DNA of 64,000 nt, from the NCBI GenBank assembly GCA_963834515.1, contig CAWICB010000005.1, positions 434,001 through 498,000 of the forward strand. Reading direction: 5' to 3'. Below the pieces are notes generated by a model. That model ran no database searches, was not told the DNA's origin, and was given only the letters and a program-made list of their open reading frames with translations. The position numbers and the translations under genes are program-made. Below, piece after piece: positions 28,028-37,828 of the stretch. Numbering within the stretch: position 1 is the stretch's first letter; each line of letters begins with the position of its first letter. Origin of the DNA: RYN-230 sp963834515 (GTDB taxonomy: Bacteria; Actinomycetota; Actinomycetes; Streptosporangiales; Streptosporangiaceae).

Positions 28028-28630
28028 TCTGGCTGGCTTCCCTCTGCCGATCCCCGGAAGCGACCCTGTCCGGATAAACAGTGAACTGGCCTGGCTGTAC
28101 CCAGACGCGCGTATCGAGCTGAACTTCATCTCTCCGCTCGAACTGCTGGTTGCGGCGATCCTGTCGGCCCGGAGCACGGACCGGTTGGTCAACCAGGTGA
28201 CGCCAGCGTTGTTCGCCCGATATGCCACGGCCGGCGACTACGCCGCCGCAGACCAGGCCGAGCTCGAGCGGCTGATCGGGCCGACCGGGTTCTTCCGGGC
28301 TAAGGCCAGGACTCTTATCAGCCTCGGCCAGGCGGTGTGCGATCGGTTCGGCGGCGAGGCTCCGGACACGCTGGAAGAGCTCGTGACCCTGCCTGGTGTC
28401 GGGCGCAAGACGGCCAACCTGGTGCTAAGCGATGCCTTCGGCAAGCCAGGCATCATTGTGGATACCCATGTCGCCCGGCTGGCGCGGCGGTTTGGCTGGA
28501 CCGCGCACACCGACCCGGACAAGATCGAGCACGACATCGCCGCGCTGCTGCCCCGCCAGGAGTGGACTGCGGGCGTCCCATCGGCTGATCTGGCACGGTC
28601 GCCGGGTCTGTCACGCGCGCAGGCCCGTAA
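28011..28630 (+). pseudogene. nth: Endonuclease III, frameshifted and truncated
   Basis: A DNA glycosylase/AP-lyase of base excision repair. The HhH motif LPGVGRKTANLVL carries the catalytic Lys, and VDTHVARLARRFGW the catalytic Asp. After LLPRQEWT (about 28565) the frame shifts: SHRLIWHGRRVCHARRP continues the protein in another frame. The 4Fe-4S cysteine loop never appears, because the sequence runs straight into the convergent permease remnant at about 28630. Probably a dead second copy rather than the cell's main Nth. Confidence 0.75.
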
Positions 28631-29905
28631 CTACCGGGCACGGGCGTCGACCTCGGAGGGCGGCGCGGCGACCTCCTCCAGGGACTTGCCTTCCGCGTCG
28701 ATGCCGAACGCGATCTCGACCAGCCCGCCGATGATCATGATGCCGCCGCCGACCAGGTAGCCGATGGTGAGGCCGGTCCGGTTCTGGCCGTTGCCGATCA
28801 GCCAGCCGTAGAACGCCGGCCCGATCGCGCCGAAGATCTGGGCGATGGCGGAGAACACGGCCAGGGTCTCGGCCCGGATCTCGATTCGGAAGATCCCACT
28901 CACGGTCAGGTAGCCGGCGCTGGCTCCCGCGGAGGCGGAGAAGAACACGACGATCCAGATGCACGTCTGGCCTGCCGCGTGCAGCACGCCCGCGTCGAAC
29001 AGCCAGGCGCTGACGGCCAGCATCGCCCCGGAGACGAGATACGCGCCGGAGATCATCTTCTTCCGGCCCAGCGTGTCGAACAGGTGGCCGAGCAGCAACG
29101 GGGCCGCCAGGTTGCCGACCGCGAACGCGAGACCGTACAACGGAACGGCGTTGTTGCTCACGTGGTAAAACTTCGTCAGAACCAGCGCGTAGGTGAAGAA
29201 GATAGCGTTGTACAGAAAAGACTGTGTGATCATGAGAGTCGCGCCGAGGATCGCGCGCTGCGGATGCTCGCGGAAGGCCACCCGGAGCGGGGTCAGGTAG
29301 CCGTAGCGCTTCTCTGGCTTGATCACGATGGGCAGCACTGTCCGGGACCGGGGTGAGCGACTGCCCGTCCTGGGCCGCGACCTCCTCAATGCGCCGCATC
29401 TCCGCTTCGGCTTCCCGCACCCGGCCGTGCGTGATCAGCCACCGCGGGCTCTCCGGGAGGTTGCGCCGGACGTACAGGACGACGATGGCCAGGGCCGGGC
29501 CGACCAGGAACGCGATCCGCCAGCCGATGCTGGTCCGCAGCGAATTCAGCAGCAGGAACGTGACGAACGTGCCGATGATCGCGCCGAGCCAGTACGTGCC
29601 GTTGATCCAGACGTCGGTGCGGCCCCGCTAGCGGTGCCGACCAGGAACACGGCCAGCGTCCACATGAACAGCTTGCGGCGCCCGAGCTTGTCGGACATCC
29701 TGCCGAACACCAGAGCACCGATCACCTCACCGACCAGGTACAGGGTGCCGATCGACGCGGCCTGCGTGGTGGAGAGGCCCAGGGTGGTGCGCTGGGTCAG
29801 CTTACTGGCGACCGAGCTGGCGATCGTGATGGACAGGCCATCCAGGACCCAGGCGGTGCCCAGACCCAGCACCAGGCGGGTGTGGCAGTTCGCAGCGGCG
29901 TCCAT
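28631..29905 (-). pseudogene. Sugar/metabolite MFS transporter, in three frames
   Basis: A permease related to the metabolite:H+ symporters. The N-terminal piece (29905 down to about 29625) has helices and GRMSDKLGRRKLFMWTLAVF. The middle piece (INGTYWLGAIIGTFVTFLLL ... RRNLPESPRWLITHGRVREA) lies in another frame to about 29335. The C-terminal piece (KPEKRYGYLTPLRVAFREHP ... LGHLFDTLGRKKMISGAYLV) is in a third. Two single-base shifts therefore break an otherwise well-preserved gene. It ends tail to tail against the nth remnant. Confidence 0.75.
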
Positions 29906-30109
29906 CCCAGGTCAACCGGCTGGTCGCCATCTGGCCAACGGGCTGGCGGTTAGCGCTCGGCGTAATCGGGCTTCTGGAACGGCACCGCTGGGGCAGCCAA
30001 CGGCCGGGTGACGGGCGGCAGTGCAACATAGTTCGGCCTGTACACACAAGCCACCAGGCTTCCCGTGCGGCAATACGGGACGAAACCGCCGCATGGCTAG
30101 TCCGGGGGG

Positions 30110-30811
30110 TCAGTCCGCCGTCCGGGCCTTGTCCGCCGCCAGGCTGGCCAGCTGGGCCCGGGAGACGACGTCGAGCTTGCAGAAGATGCGGCGCAGGTGG
30201 AACGCGACCGTGTGGCTGCTGAGGAACATGTGGCTGGCGATCTGGCGGTTGGTCAGCCCATCGGCCACCAGGTGAGTGATGCGCTGCTCGGTCTCGGTCA
30301 GGCTGCCCCAGCCGAAGGCGGGCCGGCCGGACCGGCGGCCGGGCTGCAGCCGGACGCCGGTCGCCCGCAACCGGGCCCGGACCCGGGCCATGCTGTCGGT
30401 GGCGCCCAGCTGCCGGTAGCGATCATGAGCGTCGTACAGCCGGGCCACCGCCGCCGCCTGGTCGCCGCGCTGGGCCAGGGCCACCCCGGCGTCTTCGGCC
30501 GCCCAGGCCCGACCCACCGGGGTCGAGTACCGCTGCCCGGCCGATTCCAGCGCCGCCGGATCTTGCTCGACCAGCCCTCGGACATGGGCGGCGGCCGCCG
30601 CCATGTCCCGGTCGTCCGGCCAGTGCGCGGTCAGCCGGGCGGTGGCCGCGGCCAGTTCCGCCGCCCTGGCCCGGTCGCCCGCGGCCAGCGCGCCCCGGAC
30701 CAGCAGCACGGCTGCCTCCGGGTCGGCCACGCCGCGGCCGAACACGGTTAGCTGCAGGTGTTCTTCCAGGTGATGCACGTAGGAGTTGAGTTCCAGCTCG
30801 GTGCGGGCCAT
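30110..30811 (-). CDS. LuxR-family regulator, probably the C-terminal part of a larger LAL
   Basis: A 233-residue protein. The helical TPR-like region (DPEAAVLLVRGALAAGDRAR ... VALAQRGDQAAAVARLYDAH) leads to a C-terminal LuxR HTH: LTETEQRITHLVADGLTNRQ, then IASHMFLSSHTVAFHLRRIF. It lacks the large N-terminal ATPase of full LAL regulators, so it is either a truncated copy or a stand-alone short form. ATG 30811 chosen; the frame is open to 30868. Faces away from the MHS-type remnant. Confidence 0.75.
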   Translation of the reverse strand: MARTELELNSYVHHLEEHLQLTVFGRGVADPEAAVLLVRGALAAGDRARAAELAAATARLTAHWPDDRDMAAAAAHVRGLVEQDPAALESAGQRYSTPVGRAWAAEDAGVALAQRGDQAAAVARLYDAHDRYRQLGATDSMARVRARLRATGVRLQPGRRSGRPAFGWGSLTETEQRITHLVADGLTNRQIASHMFLSSHTVAFHLRRIFCKLDVVSRAQLASLAADKARTAD

Positions 30812-30924
30812 GGCATACCTCGATTTCGCAGGCTTCCTGCCAGCTTCGGGGGCTGCCACCCGCGGCACACCGTCCCATCTGGACGAACCCGCTGTCCCGC
30901 TGGGACAGGGGGTTCAGCACCGGC

Positions 30925-32583
30925 TCACGACTCGCGCAATGCCTGCATGGTCCGCCAGGCCCGGGTGGCCAGCTGGAGGTTGAACTGGGTATCCGGATGG
31001 CTCAGGTCGTGGCCGGACACCGCGCGGATCCGGCGGAGCCGGTACTTCAGCGTGTTGCGGTGCACGAGAAGGGCCTTGGCCGTGGCGTCGTAGTTACCGC
31101 CGCAGTCCAGGTACTCACTCAACGTCATAACCAGCTGCGCGCCGTGGCTGGCGTCGTACTCGATCAGGACGCCGAGCCAGTCGCGCACGAACCGCTCCAC
31201 CGCGGCGGCGTTCTGTGCGGTGCCCAGCACCTGGTAGACGCCGAGATCGTCGAACCGCGTCACCTGGTCCCGGCCGCCCGCGGCCTGATTCATCTTTAGC
31301 GCGAGCTGCGCTTCCTGGTAGGACAGCGGGAACTCGTCCAGCCGGCTGCGGCGGCTGCCCACCCCGATCCGGCAGTCGCCCCCGGGCCACTCGGCCAGCA
31401 CAGCGGCCCGGAACTTCGCCCACGGCGCCTCGGCGTCGGCCAGGATGACCACCTCGCCGGGCCGGGGGGCGAGCAGCGACCCGACCCGGGTGTCCTGGGC
31501 GGCCCGGCGCACTGCGCGGAAGAAGCCGTCCGCCTGGTCGTTCTCCTGCTCTCCCGCAACCTCGACCACCACGACCCGGTGCGGGCGGCCGAGGTCATAG
31601 CCGAGCGCCTGGGCCCGGTTGAGTACCCCGGGCAGGTCGGCGCCCTCGACCAGCTCGGCGACCAGGTCGCTGCGCAGCTGGGCGTTGGCGTCGGCCAGGG
31701 TCTGCAGCCGGGCCAGCTCCATGGTCAGCACGGTGGTGGCGTGCTCGATGGCCACCCGCTCCACCTTCTCGGCCGTGCCGACCGGGTCGTGCAGCACCAG
31801 CACGCCCATGGCCGCCCCGTCTAGCCGGGCCAGCGAGAACAGCCGCTCGCCGTCCCGGATCGGGCCGGCCGCCGCCATCGCCCGGCGGAGCAGCCGGTCC
31901 CGGTGTTCCGGAGTGTCCTTGGGGTAGCTCTCCGGGCGGTCCGGGCCGGCCCAGGCCCGCAGATTGCCGAACCGGTCCTCGATAGCCACCGGGTAGCCGG
32001 TCAGGTCGTGCACGGCCTGGGCGATCCCCTCCTGGCCCCGGCCTTGGAGCGCCACCTGGGTCAGCGTGTCGTGGATCTCCATGGTGCGCCGCAGCGCCAG
32101 GTTGGTGACCTGCAGTTGCTCGGCATACTCCCGCTGGCGGGTATGCAGCTGCGTGTTGGCCAGCGCTACCCCGGCCTGCTGGGCCAGCACCCCGAGCACA
32201 AACCGCTGCTCCTCAGCCGGCTCCTGCTCGGCCCCGACGACCAGGTAACCGGACGGGCCATGCGGGATCGACATGGGGTAGGCCCACGCCCAGGGCACAC
32301 CGGCCAGCTGTACCGGCCCGTCGTGCTCGGCCCATCGGCCGCTGCGGAAGCCCGGGCCGACCGGCTCGTGTGCCGGTACCCGGACCTCGGCCCAATGCCC
32401 GTCCAGGAAAATGCGCTCGGTCCAGCACGGCCCGAGGGATTCGACCGCGCTCGCCACCAGGTGCAGGATCCCCGCCTCGTCGTCCTGCCGGGTCAGCAGC
32501 ATGGACAGCACGAGCAGGCCCCGGAGGTCGGACAGCTGGTCGCGGAGAACCCCGGCCCCGTTCGCGGAGCCGGCCGGCGCCAC
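30925..32583 (-). CDS. PucR/CdaR-type regulator with GAF-like domain
   Basis: A 552-residue transcription factor. An N-terminal GAF-like sensor (about 20-150) is followed by a coiled-coil-like stretch, a PucR ligand-like region and a GGDEF-like linker (HRVVVVEVAGEQEN). The C-terminal HTH is LSEYLDCGGNYDATAKALLV, then HRNTLKYRLRRIRAVSGHDL, the PucR_HTH hallmark. Effector unknown. It starts 5 bases after the stop of the MEDS gene, so the two are one operon. Confidence 0.88.
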   Translation of the reverse strand: MAPAGSANGAGVLRDQLSDLRGLLVLSMLLTRQDDEAGILHLVASAVESLGPCWTERIFLDGHWAEVRVPAHEPVGPGFRSGRWAEHDGPVQLAGVPWAWAYPMSIPHGPSGYLVVGAEQEPAEEQRFVLGVLAQQAGVALANTQLHTRQREYAEQLQVTNLALRRTMEIHDTLTQVALQGRGQEGIAQAVHDLTGYPVAIEDRFGNLRAWAGPDRPESYPKDTPEHRDRLLRRAMAAAGPIRDGERLFSLARLDGAAMGVLVLHDPVGTAEKVERVAIEHATTVLTMELARLQTLADANAQLRSDLVAELVEGADLPGVLNRAQALGYDLGRPHRVVVVEVAGEQENDQADGFFRAVRRAAQDTRVGSLLAPRPGEVVILADAEAPWAKFRAAVLAEWPGGDCRIGVGSRRSRLDEFPLSYQEAQLALKMNQAAGGRDQVTRFDDLGVYQVLGTAQNAAAVERFVRDWLGVLIEYDASHGAQLVMTLSEYLDCGGNYDATAKALLVHRNTLKYRLRRIRAVSGHDLSHPDTQFNLQLATRAWRTMQALRES

Positions 32584-32588
32584 GGCCG

Positions 32589-33197
32589 CTACTCCTGGCG
32601 GGCGAGGTACTTGCCCGGCTCGATGTAGTACGGGTTCTCGTGCACCATCCCGTCCACGATCACCCGGGGGTGGGTGCGCAGCGCGTCCATCAGCACCTCG
32701 GCGCCGAACCGGTCCAGGTCATACAGGCACACGATGACCTGCGCGTAGTTCGGGATGACCTCGTTGAGCTTGGCTTCGTAGCGGAAGAACTCGGGCCGGC
32801 CCGCCGGCTGGTTCAGGACCGAGGGCATCTCCCCGGTCGCCCGGGTCAGGCTGAAGCCTTCCTCGGTCTGGTTCGCTTCCGCCTGCTGCCAGTAGTCGAG
32901 CATGTCCTCGGTGGAGAACGTGCCCGAGCGTAGGTAGGCGCTGGCCGGGGTAGCCAGTTCGAGTTGCCCGGTCTCGACCGATGGTCCGATGTCAACCTGC
33001 TGGCGCAGCCGGGCCAGCACGTCGGGGGGGTCGATCGAATCGAGGATGCAGAGGCATTTGTCTTGCGACCGGATGCCCTCGGCCAGGAACGGCAGGATGA
33101 TCTCGTCCCGGCCCTGGGCGCCCCGGTAAAAGGAGCAGATGTGTGTGCCACGCGGGACATGCAGGCCGAGCAGGCCTAGCGGCACTGTTTCCGTCAT
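32589..33197 (-). CDS. MEDS-domain sensory protein
   Basis: A 202-residue protein matching the MEDS (DcmR sensory) domain. HVPRGTHICSFYRGAQGRDE at the N-terminus, FLAEGIRSQDKCLCILDSID and VIVCLYDLDRFGAEVLMDAL are characteristic. Such proteins occur with regulators and anti-sigma systems in actinobacteria and are thought to bind hydrocarbon-derived or haem-like ligands; the ligand is not proven. ATG 33197 has GAGGTG upstream. Immediately precedes the PucR-type regulator, so it may pass it a signal. Confidence 0.85.
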   Translation of the reverse strand: MTETVPLGLLGLHVPRGTHICSFYRGAQGRDEIILPFLAEGIRSQDKCLCILDSIDPPDVLARLRQQVDIGPSVETGQLELATPASAYLRSGTFSTEDMLDYWQQAEANQTEEGFSLTRATGEMPSVLNQPAGRPEFFRYEAKLNEVIPNYAQVIVCLYDLDRFGAEVLMDALRTHPRVIVDGMVHENPYYIEPGKYLARQE

Positions 33198-33457
33198 GGG
33201 CCACCTCGAAGGAGCGTGTTCCAGCACGCAGTGGTGGGTGGGAGCCCTGCGCCTAGAGCCGGTGGAGTTCTGCGCGCCGCTGCGGTGGGCGCGGCAGGCT
33301 GGGTCACGGGTACGTAACTATGCCAATCTACGCCTTACCCGGTCAACGCTGAAGGTACGCGCCGCCGCGGCGGCGAACGGCGCAATCAGGTCGGCTCACG
33401 CACCGCGGCGACGTGCCCGGCCGGCCCGCCGTCGGCGCTGGTAGGACTTCTGGCCGG

Positions 33458-33852
33458 TCATGCGCGGTCCAGCCGGGCGAAGCGCCGGACCAGGACCAGC
33501 GCCACGGAGAGCGCGAGGACCACGCCGGCGTTGACGGCCAGTTCGGTCATGCTCCGGCCGAGCGGCACCCCGCCTCGGCCGGCCAGGGACAGCTCCGCGC
33601 CGACGGTGAGGATGTCCCGCGTGGCCGAGATGATGCCTATGACCAGGAATGGCTGGAGCTGGAATCCGCCGCCCTCCAGCCGGGCTCACGATCGTCCGGA
33701 GCAGCTCGAGCACGACCACGATGAACAGCACGCTGTTGACCGCCCGGGTGACGGTGACCTGGAACGGTTCCCGGGCGAGCGGCCTTCCCGTGCACCGGCG
33801 GCGGCAGCGGCAGCCCTTCGTCGTCCACCCGCCCGCTGACCGCGGCAGTCAT
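33458..33852 (-). pseudogene. PsiE-like membrane protein, two frameshifts
   Basis: Pieces in different frames join into a PsiE-type protein. MTAAVSGRVDDEGLPLPPPV starts at 33852. TVTRAVNSVLFIVVVLELLR is in a second frame after about 33775. FQLQPFLVIGIISATRDILT, then SMTELAVNAGVVLALSVALV, is in a third after about 33685, ending at 33458. PsiE is a small phosphate-starvation-inducible inner-membrane protein of unknown action. Each break is explained by one extra base. Confidence 0.6.
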
Positions 33853-33980
33853 CGGCGGCTAGGCCCGGCCGGTGAGTTCCGGTCCAGCAGTTCAGCGATG
33901 AGCGCGCCCACCACAACCAGTACGACCGCGGCCAGGATCGTTGCCATGTGGCCATCCTGGACAGCCCCGGCTGGCGGCTA

Positions 33981-34028
33981 CATCACCCGTTCGGCTAGCG
34001 GCCGCGGACGCTAGCCGAACGGGTGATG
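33981..34028. promoter_or_regulatory. Perfect 19-bp dyad, copy 1 of the stress-island element
   Basis: CATCACCCGTTCGGCTAGC (33981-33999) and its exact reverse complement (34010-34028) surround a 10-base loop. It lies 129 bases upstream of the PsiE-like start. The same 19-mer returns at 38949-38967 and, mutated, at 38126-38197. Confidence 0.7.
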
Positions 34029-34301
34029 AACCGGGCCGCCGTCCTCGCCAGCGTGACCGGATAGCGGATGATCTGCCCCGCTGGAGGGTTGCGATGGCCA
34101 TCGTCGTCGTAATGGCCGCCCTCGCCGGGGCGGGTGTCTGGGGGCCGTTCTGCTGGAGGGGCACCTGGCCACGCCGGTCAGGCGCTGAACGGTGCGGCGG
34201 CCGGGCTGGTCACCGGGACCGCCACCGCGGGGGCTGGCTGAGTTCCAGCCCCCGGCGGCGCGGCCCGCCGTGCGATAGCTGGTGCTCGCCCGAGCTGCCA
34301 G

Positions 34302-34916
34302 TCAACACTTCCGCGCGGAGCTGAACACCAGCTGGTATTCCTCGACCGAGCGGATTACGCCATTGGTGGCCCGGACCGTGTTCACCCGGATCGCGGCGGC
34401 GGCGCTCCGGCTGGCCGCGAGCGCTTCCGGGTCCCGCCACACCGTCTCGACGACCGAGCGCCCGGAGGTCCGGTCGATGAACAGCAGCGTGCTGCAGAAC
34501 CCCTCGGTGTCGGCCAGCCAGGGCACCGTCACGTCGCCGAACGCGGCCACAGTATCCTCGACCGCGCCCGGCTGCACGTCCAGCCGGGTGACCCGGACGC
34601 CCTCGCCGCTGCGCAGCAGCGCCTCGCGTTCGAACACCGGCACGCTGTACCGCTCGACGGTGACGGTGCCGGAGGCCCGCCGGACCGCGGCGGCCCGGTT
34701 GGGCGCGGCCATCCGTTCGCTGGCCTGCAGCGCGTCACCGGACACCCAGAACGATTCGAGGATGGCCACACCGATATCCGGATTTAGCTTCAGGGCCATG
34801 CCCAGGTTGCCGGGCTGGCTCTCGACCACGGGCCGGACCTCATTTTCCACGAACTTGACCGAATCACCCAGCCGGATCGGGTCCGCGGTGATCAGGTTGA
34901 GCCGGACATGCAACAT
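34302..34916 (-). CDS. Tandem ABM-like (dimeric alpha/beta barrel) protein
   Basis: A 204-residue soluble protein with two similar halves. The first contains LGDSVKFVENEVRPVVESQP, then GNLGMAL ... AILESFWVSGDALQASER. The second contains VTRLDVQPGAVEDTVAAFGD ... FIDRTSGRSVVETVWRDPEA. This repeat of strand, helix and E(S/T)xW followed by DxxAL fits the antibiotic-biosynthesis-monooxygenase/YgiN fold. No cofactor site or substrate can be inferred. It lies at the edge of the stress island. Confidence 0.6.
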   Translation of the reverse strand: MLHVRLNLITADPIRLGDSVKFVENEVRPVVESQPGNLGMALKLNPDIGVAILESFWVSGDALQASERMAAPNRAAAVRRASGTVTVERYSVPVFEREALLRSGEGVRVTRLDVQPGAVEDTVAAFGDVTVPWLADTEGFCSTLLFIDRTSGRSVVETVWRDPEALAASRSAAAAIRVNTVRATNGVIRSVEEYQLVFSSARKC

Positions 34917-35184
34917 GACTCAACGCTGGCCGCCGCGACCCCCGATTAAATCGCCCGATCGGGTAGAACGTCGGCCGGTGGCTGGGGTCAGCGCACGTCG
35001 CGGCTCATTTGCACCGTGGTCCCGAACGCGGTCGGCTCGATCACCACATAGCCACCCTGGGGATGCAACACGGTCGCCCAGCGGGCCAGCATCAAGCGGT
35101 AGGCACGCTGGCTCAGTCAACCGCCCGAGCCCTGAGGAGGTCCCGTGATGGCACAGCTTCCCGTCCCGCCGGAGCAGGCGCAGT

Positions 35185-35622
35185 ATGCCCATGGCCGACC
35201 CGTCCCGCGAGTTCGAGGATCTATATGACCGGATGGGGCAGTTGCTCAACATGGCGTTCGGCGGCATGCCCTTCGGTCAGATGCAGGTGATGAACGCACC
35301 CTGGGTGCCACTGGCTGACGTATCGGAGACGGATGACGCCCATACCGTCGAGGTCGAGCTGCCGGGGGTGCGCAGGGATCAGATCAACGTCGAGCTCAGT
35401 GACCGGGAGCTGGTCATCAGCGGCGAGATTCCGGAACCGGAGGAGGAGAGCGGTCAGCGCGGGCGGAGGTCGCGCCGGACCGGGCGCTTCGAGTTCCGCA
35501 CTATGCTGCCCGGCGAGGTGAGCCCGGACGGGGTCAGCGCGACCCTGTCCGATGGCGTCCTCTCGGTGAAGATCCCGAAGGCGGAAGAAGCCAAACCGCG
35601 CCGCATCGAGGTCACTGGCTGA
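35185..35622 (+). CDS. Hsp20-family small heat-shock protein
   Basis: A 145-residue alpha-crystallin-domain holdase. FEDLYDRMGQLLNMAFG at the N-terminus, VEVELPGVRRDQINVELSDR and the late LSDGVLSVKIPKAEE are diagnostic. The best ribosome site (GAGGAGG, about 35132-35138) serves ATG 35148, which opens MAQLPVPPEQAQ in another frame. Removing one base near 35180 would fuse that start to MADPSREFEDL, the usual family layout. As given, translation would need ATG 35185 or 35191, which have only a weak GGAGC upstream. So the 5' end is probably damaged or mis-sequenced. Confidence 0.82.
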   Translation: MPMADPSREFEDLYDRMGQLLNMAFGGMPFGQMQVMNAPWVPLADVSETDDAHTVEVELPGVRRDQINVELSDRELVISGEIPEPEEESGQRGRRSRRTGRFEFRTMLPGEVSPDGVSATLSDGVLSVKIPKAEEAKPRRIEVTG

Positions 35623-35684
35623 CCGGCAGTCCCTCCCGGAGCGGCCCCGGCGAGCTTGGGGGCATCACCGGGACCGCGCCGCCG

Positions 35685-36134
35685 TCAGATCAGCTGCCGG
35701 AAGAGCTGGAACGTGCGGTCCCACTGCACGGTGTGCACCGCCTTGACATCCGCGTCGAGGAGCCTGAACGTCCGGGCCAGCGCGACGCTGATGCCGCCGA
35801 ACAGCGGCGGCAGCCGGGCCTCGGTGTCCAGGTCCAGGGCCATGTCGAGGGGCGGGCGGGCGGCCAGCGACTCGAGTATCGGCTGGAGTTCGATGTCCTC
35901 GTCGAGGCGCTCGAACGCGTGCGTGCTCTCCTGCAGGCCCTTGGTGACCGGCAGATCCCAGGGCTGGATGACGTCCCGGAGGTTGGCCTTGGCCGTGGCC
36001 TGGCCGATGATCAGCAGGTCATAGAGCACGTCGTTGACGAAATCCAGATAGCGCTGGATGTCGTCCCGGTCCACGCTGACCTCCCCGGCCGCGCGGAAGA
36101 AGCGCTCGAACTTGGTGACGCCCATCACTGGCAT
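35685..36134 (-). CDS. DUF1931 histone-fold protein
   Basis: A 149-residue protein matching DUF1931: VTKFERFFRAAGEVSVDRDD, VNDVLYDLLIIGQATAKANL, then RDVIQPWDLPVTKGLQE. The crystal structure known for this family shows two histone folds in one chain. Its biological role in bacteria is not settled; DNA binding or stress compaction has been suggested. Here it sits between Hsp20 and the redox fusion gene, which supports a stress link. ATG 36134. Confidence 0.82.
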   Translation of the reverse strand: MPVMGVTKFERFFRAAGEVSVDRDDIQRYLDFVNDVLYDLLIIGQATAKANLRDVIQPWDLPVTKGLQESTHAFERLDEDIELQPILESLAARPPLDMALDLDTEARLPPLFGGISVALARTFRLLDADVKAVHTVQWDRTFQLFRQLI

Positions 36135-36159
36135 CGCTTTGCCTCCTGGTCAGCTTCGG

Positions 36160-37828
36160 CTACGAGGCCCGCAGCCGTTCGTAGGCCAGCCGGATGGCCA
36201 TCGCGCCCTCCCCGACGGCCGTGGCGACCCGCTTGGCGGAACCGCTGCGCACGTCGCCGACCGCGAACACGCTGGGCTGGCTGGTCTCCAGCAGCGAGCG
36301 GCGCCAGTCGGCGGCTGCCGCGGCCCCGTTCCCCAGGGCCACGTCCGGCCCGGTCCGGACGAAGCCGTGCTCGTCCAGGTCAACCAGCCCGGCCAGCCAG
36401 CCGGTGCTGGGGGTCATGCCGATGAACACGAACAGGGCCCGGACCCCCAGGATCTGCCGCTGTCCGGTCCGGTTGTCCTCGACCGCGACCGCCTCCAGCG
36501 CCCGGTCGCCGAGCAGTTCCCGTACCTCGGCGCCGAGCAGGACGCGCGCGTTCGGGATCCGCCCGATCTGGTCGATCAGGTACCGCGACATGTACTGGCG
36601 CAGATCGGTCTCCCGGACGATCAGCGTGACCCGCGCGGCGTGCCGGGACAGGAAGACCGCCGCCTGCCCGGCCGAATTGCCGCCGCCGATGATGGCCACC
36701 GGATCGCCGCGGCACATCAGCGCCTCGGCCTGGGAGGCGGCGTAGTAGATGCTCATCTGCTCGAAGTAGTCCGCCCGCGGGACGGGCAGCCGCCGGTACC
36801 TCGCCCCGGTGGCGATGACCACCGACGTGGCCCTGATCGCGCTCCCGTCGGCCAGCCGTACCTGGTACCGGGTGCCGTCCCGGCCGATGGCCGTGGCCTC
36901 GGCGGGCACGGCGAAGTCGGCGCCGAACTTCCGGGCCTGGATCAGCGCCCGCTCGGCCAGCTCGGCGCCGGAGATGCCGGCCGGGAAGCCGAGGTAGTTC
37001 TCGATCCGGGACGACGTCCCGGCCTGGCCCCCGGTGGCTGTCCCGTCCAGCACCACCGTGCGCAGGCCTTCCGAGGCCCCGTACACGGCCGCGGACAGGC
37101 CGGCCGCCGGAGCCGACAACCAGCAGGTCGCAGCCGCCGTCCGGGGTGACCGGCGCGGGCAGCCCGATAGCGGCGGCCAGCTCGGCAGTGGCCGGGTTGC
37201 GCAGCAGCCGGGGGCCCACGATCACGATCGGCGTCTCCTCCGGCGCTACGCCGAACTGGCTGAGCAGCGCCTCGGCGGACGGATCGGTTTCCAGGTCCAG
37301 CCAGCGGTAGGGCAGCCGGTTGCGGGCCGCGAAGTCGCGCAGCCGCCTGGAGTCCGGCGAGTACCTGGAGCCGACGATCCGCAATCCCGCGCCCAGGCCG
37401 ATCAGAATCGAGCGGCGGATGAGATAGGCGCGCAGGACCAGCTCGCCGAACACCGGGTCGCACGCCACCAGGTCCCGGAGCTGGTCCACCGGCACCACGA
37501 GCACCTCGCCCGGCGCGGCCAGCACCGCCGTGTAGTAGGACGCCTCCCCGGTGAGCAGGCTGAGCTCGCCGAGGAAACGGCCCCGGCCGTGCACGCCGAT
37601 GACCCGCTCCTGCGGGGTGCCGCGCCCGTCCACGACCGCCACCAGCCCGGCCAGCACCACGAAGAAGTCGCAGTTCCGGTCGCCCTCGGCGAACAGGACC
37701 TGGCCCGGCTCCGCGCGACGGCGCTGGCCTAGGGCGGCCAGCGCATCGATCTGGGCGTCGGACAGCCGGGGATAGGCACCCTGCAGGTCCGGCGTCTCGG
37801 TGACCTCAGACATATGTTTCGTTGACAT
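36160..37828 (-). pseudogene. cNMP-binding/thioredoxin-like/TrxR-like FAD reductase, one frameshift
   Basis: A three-part fusion of about 555 residues. First is a cyclic-nucleotide-binding domain (about 15-140) with FLGELSLLTGEASYYTAVLA; the conserved Arg of the phosphate cassette is missing. Second is a thioredoxin-like domain (about 150-225: YRWLDLETDPSAEALLSQFG ... TPIVIVGPRLLRNPA). Third is a pyridine-nucleotide reductase with GGQAGTSSRIENYLGFPAGI, IIGGGNSAGQAAVFLS and VFAVGDVRSGSAKRVATAVG. The CxxC pair of true thioredoxin reductase is absent (YYAASQAE occupies the place). A frame break at about 37110, in the FAD glycine loop (VVGSG then AGLSAAVYG), splits it. ATG 37828 or 37813 overlaps the upstream zinc-finger gene. 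Confidence 0.8.

Noticed and set aside
33941..34324. Plus-strand frame over the dyad and the following gap, including a GGAGGG-ATG at about 34094
   Set aside because: The product has no recognisable family and the frame crosses the inverted repeat; codon pattern looks non-coding.
34988..35110. Minus-strand frame ending LHPQGGYVVIEPTAFGTTVQ
   Set aside because: About 40 residues with an in-frame stop just upstream and no family I can name; possibly a remnant but not supportable.
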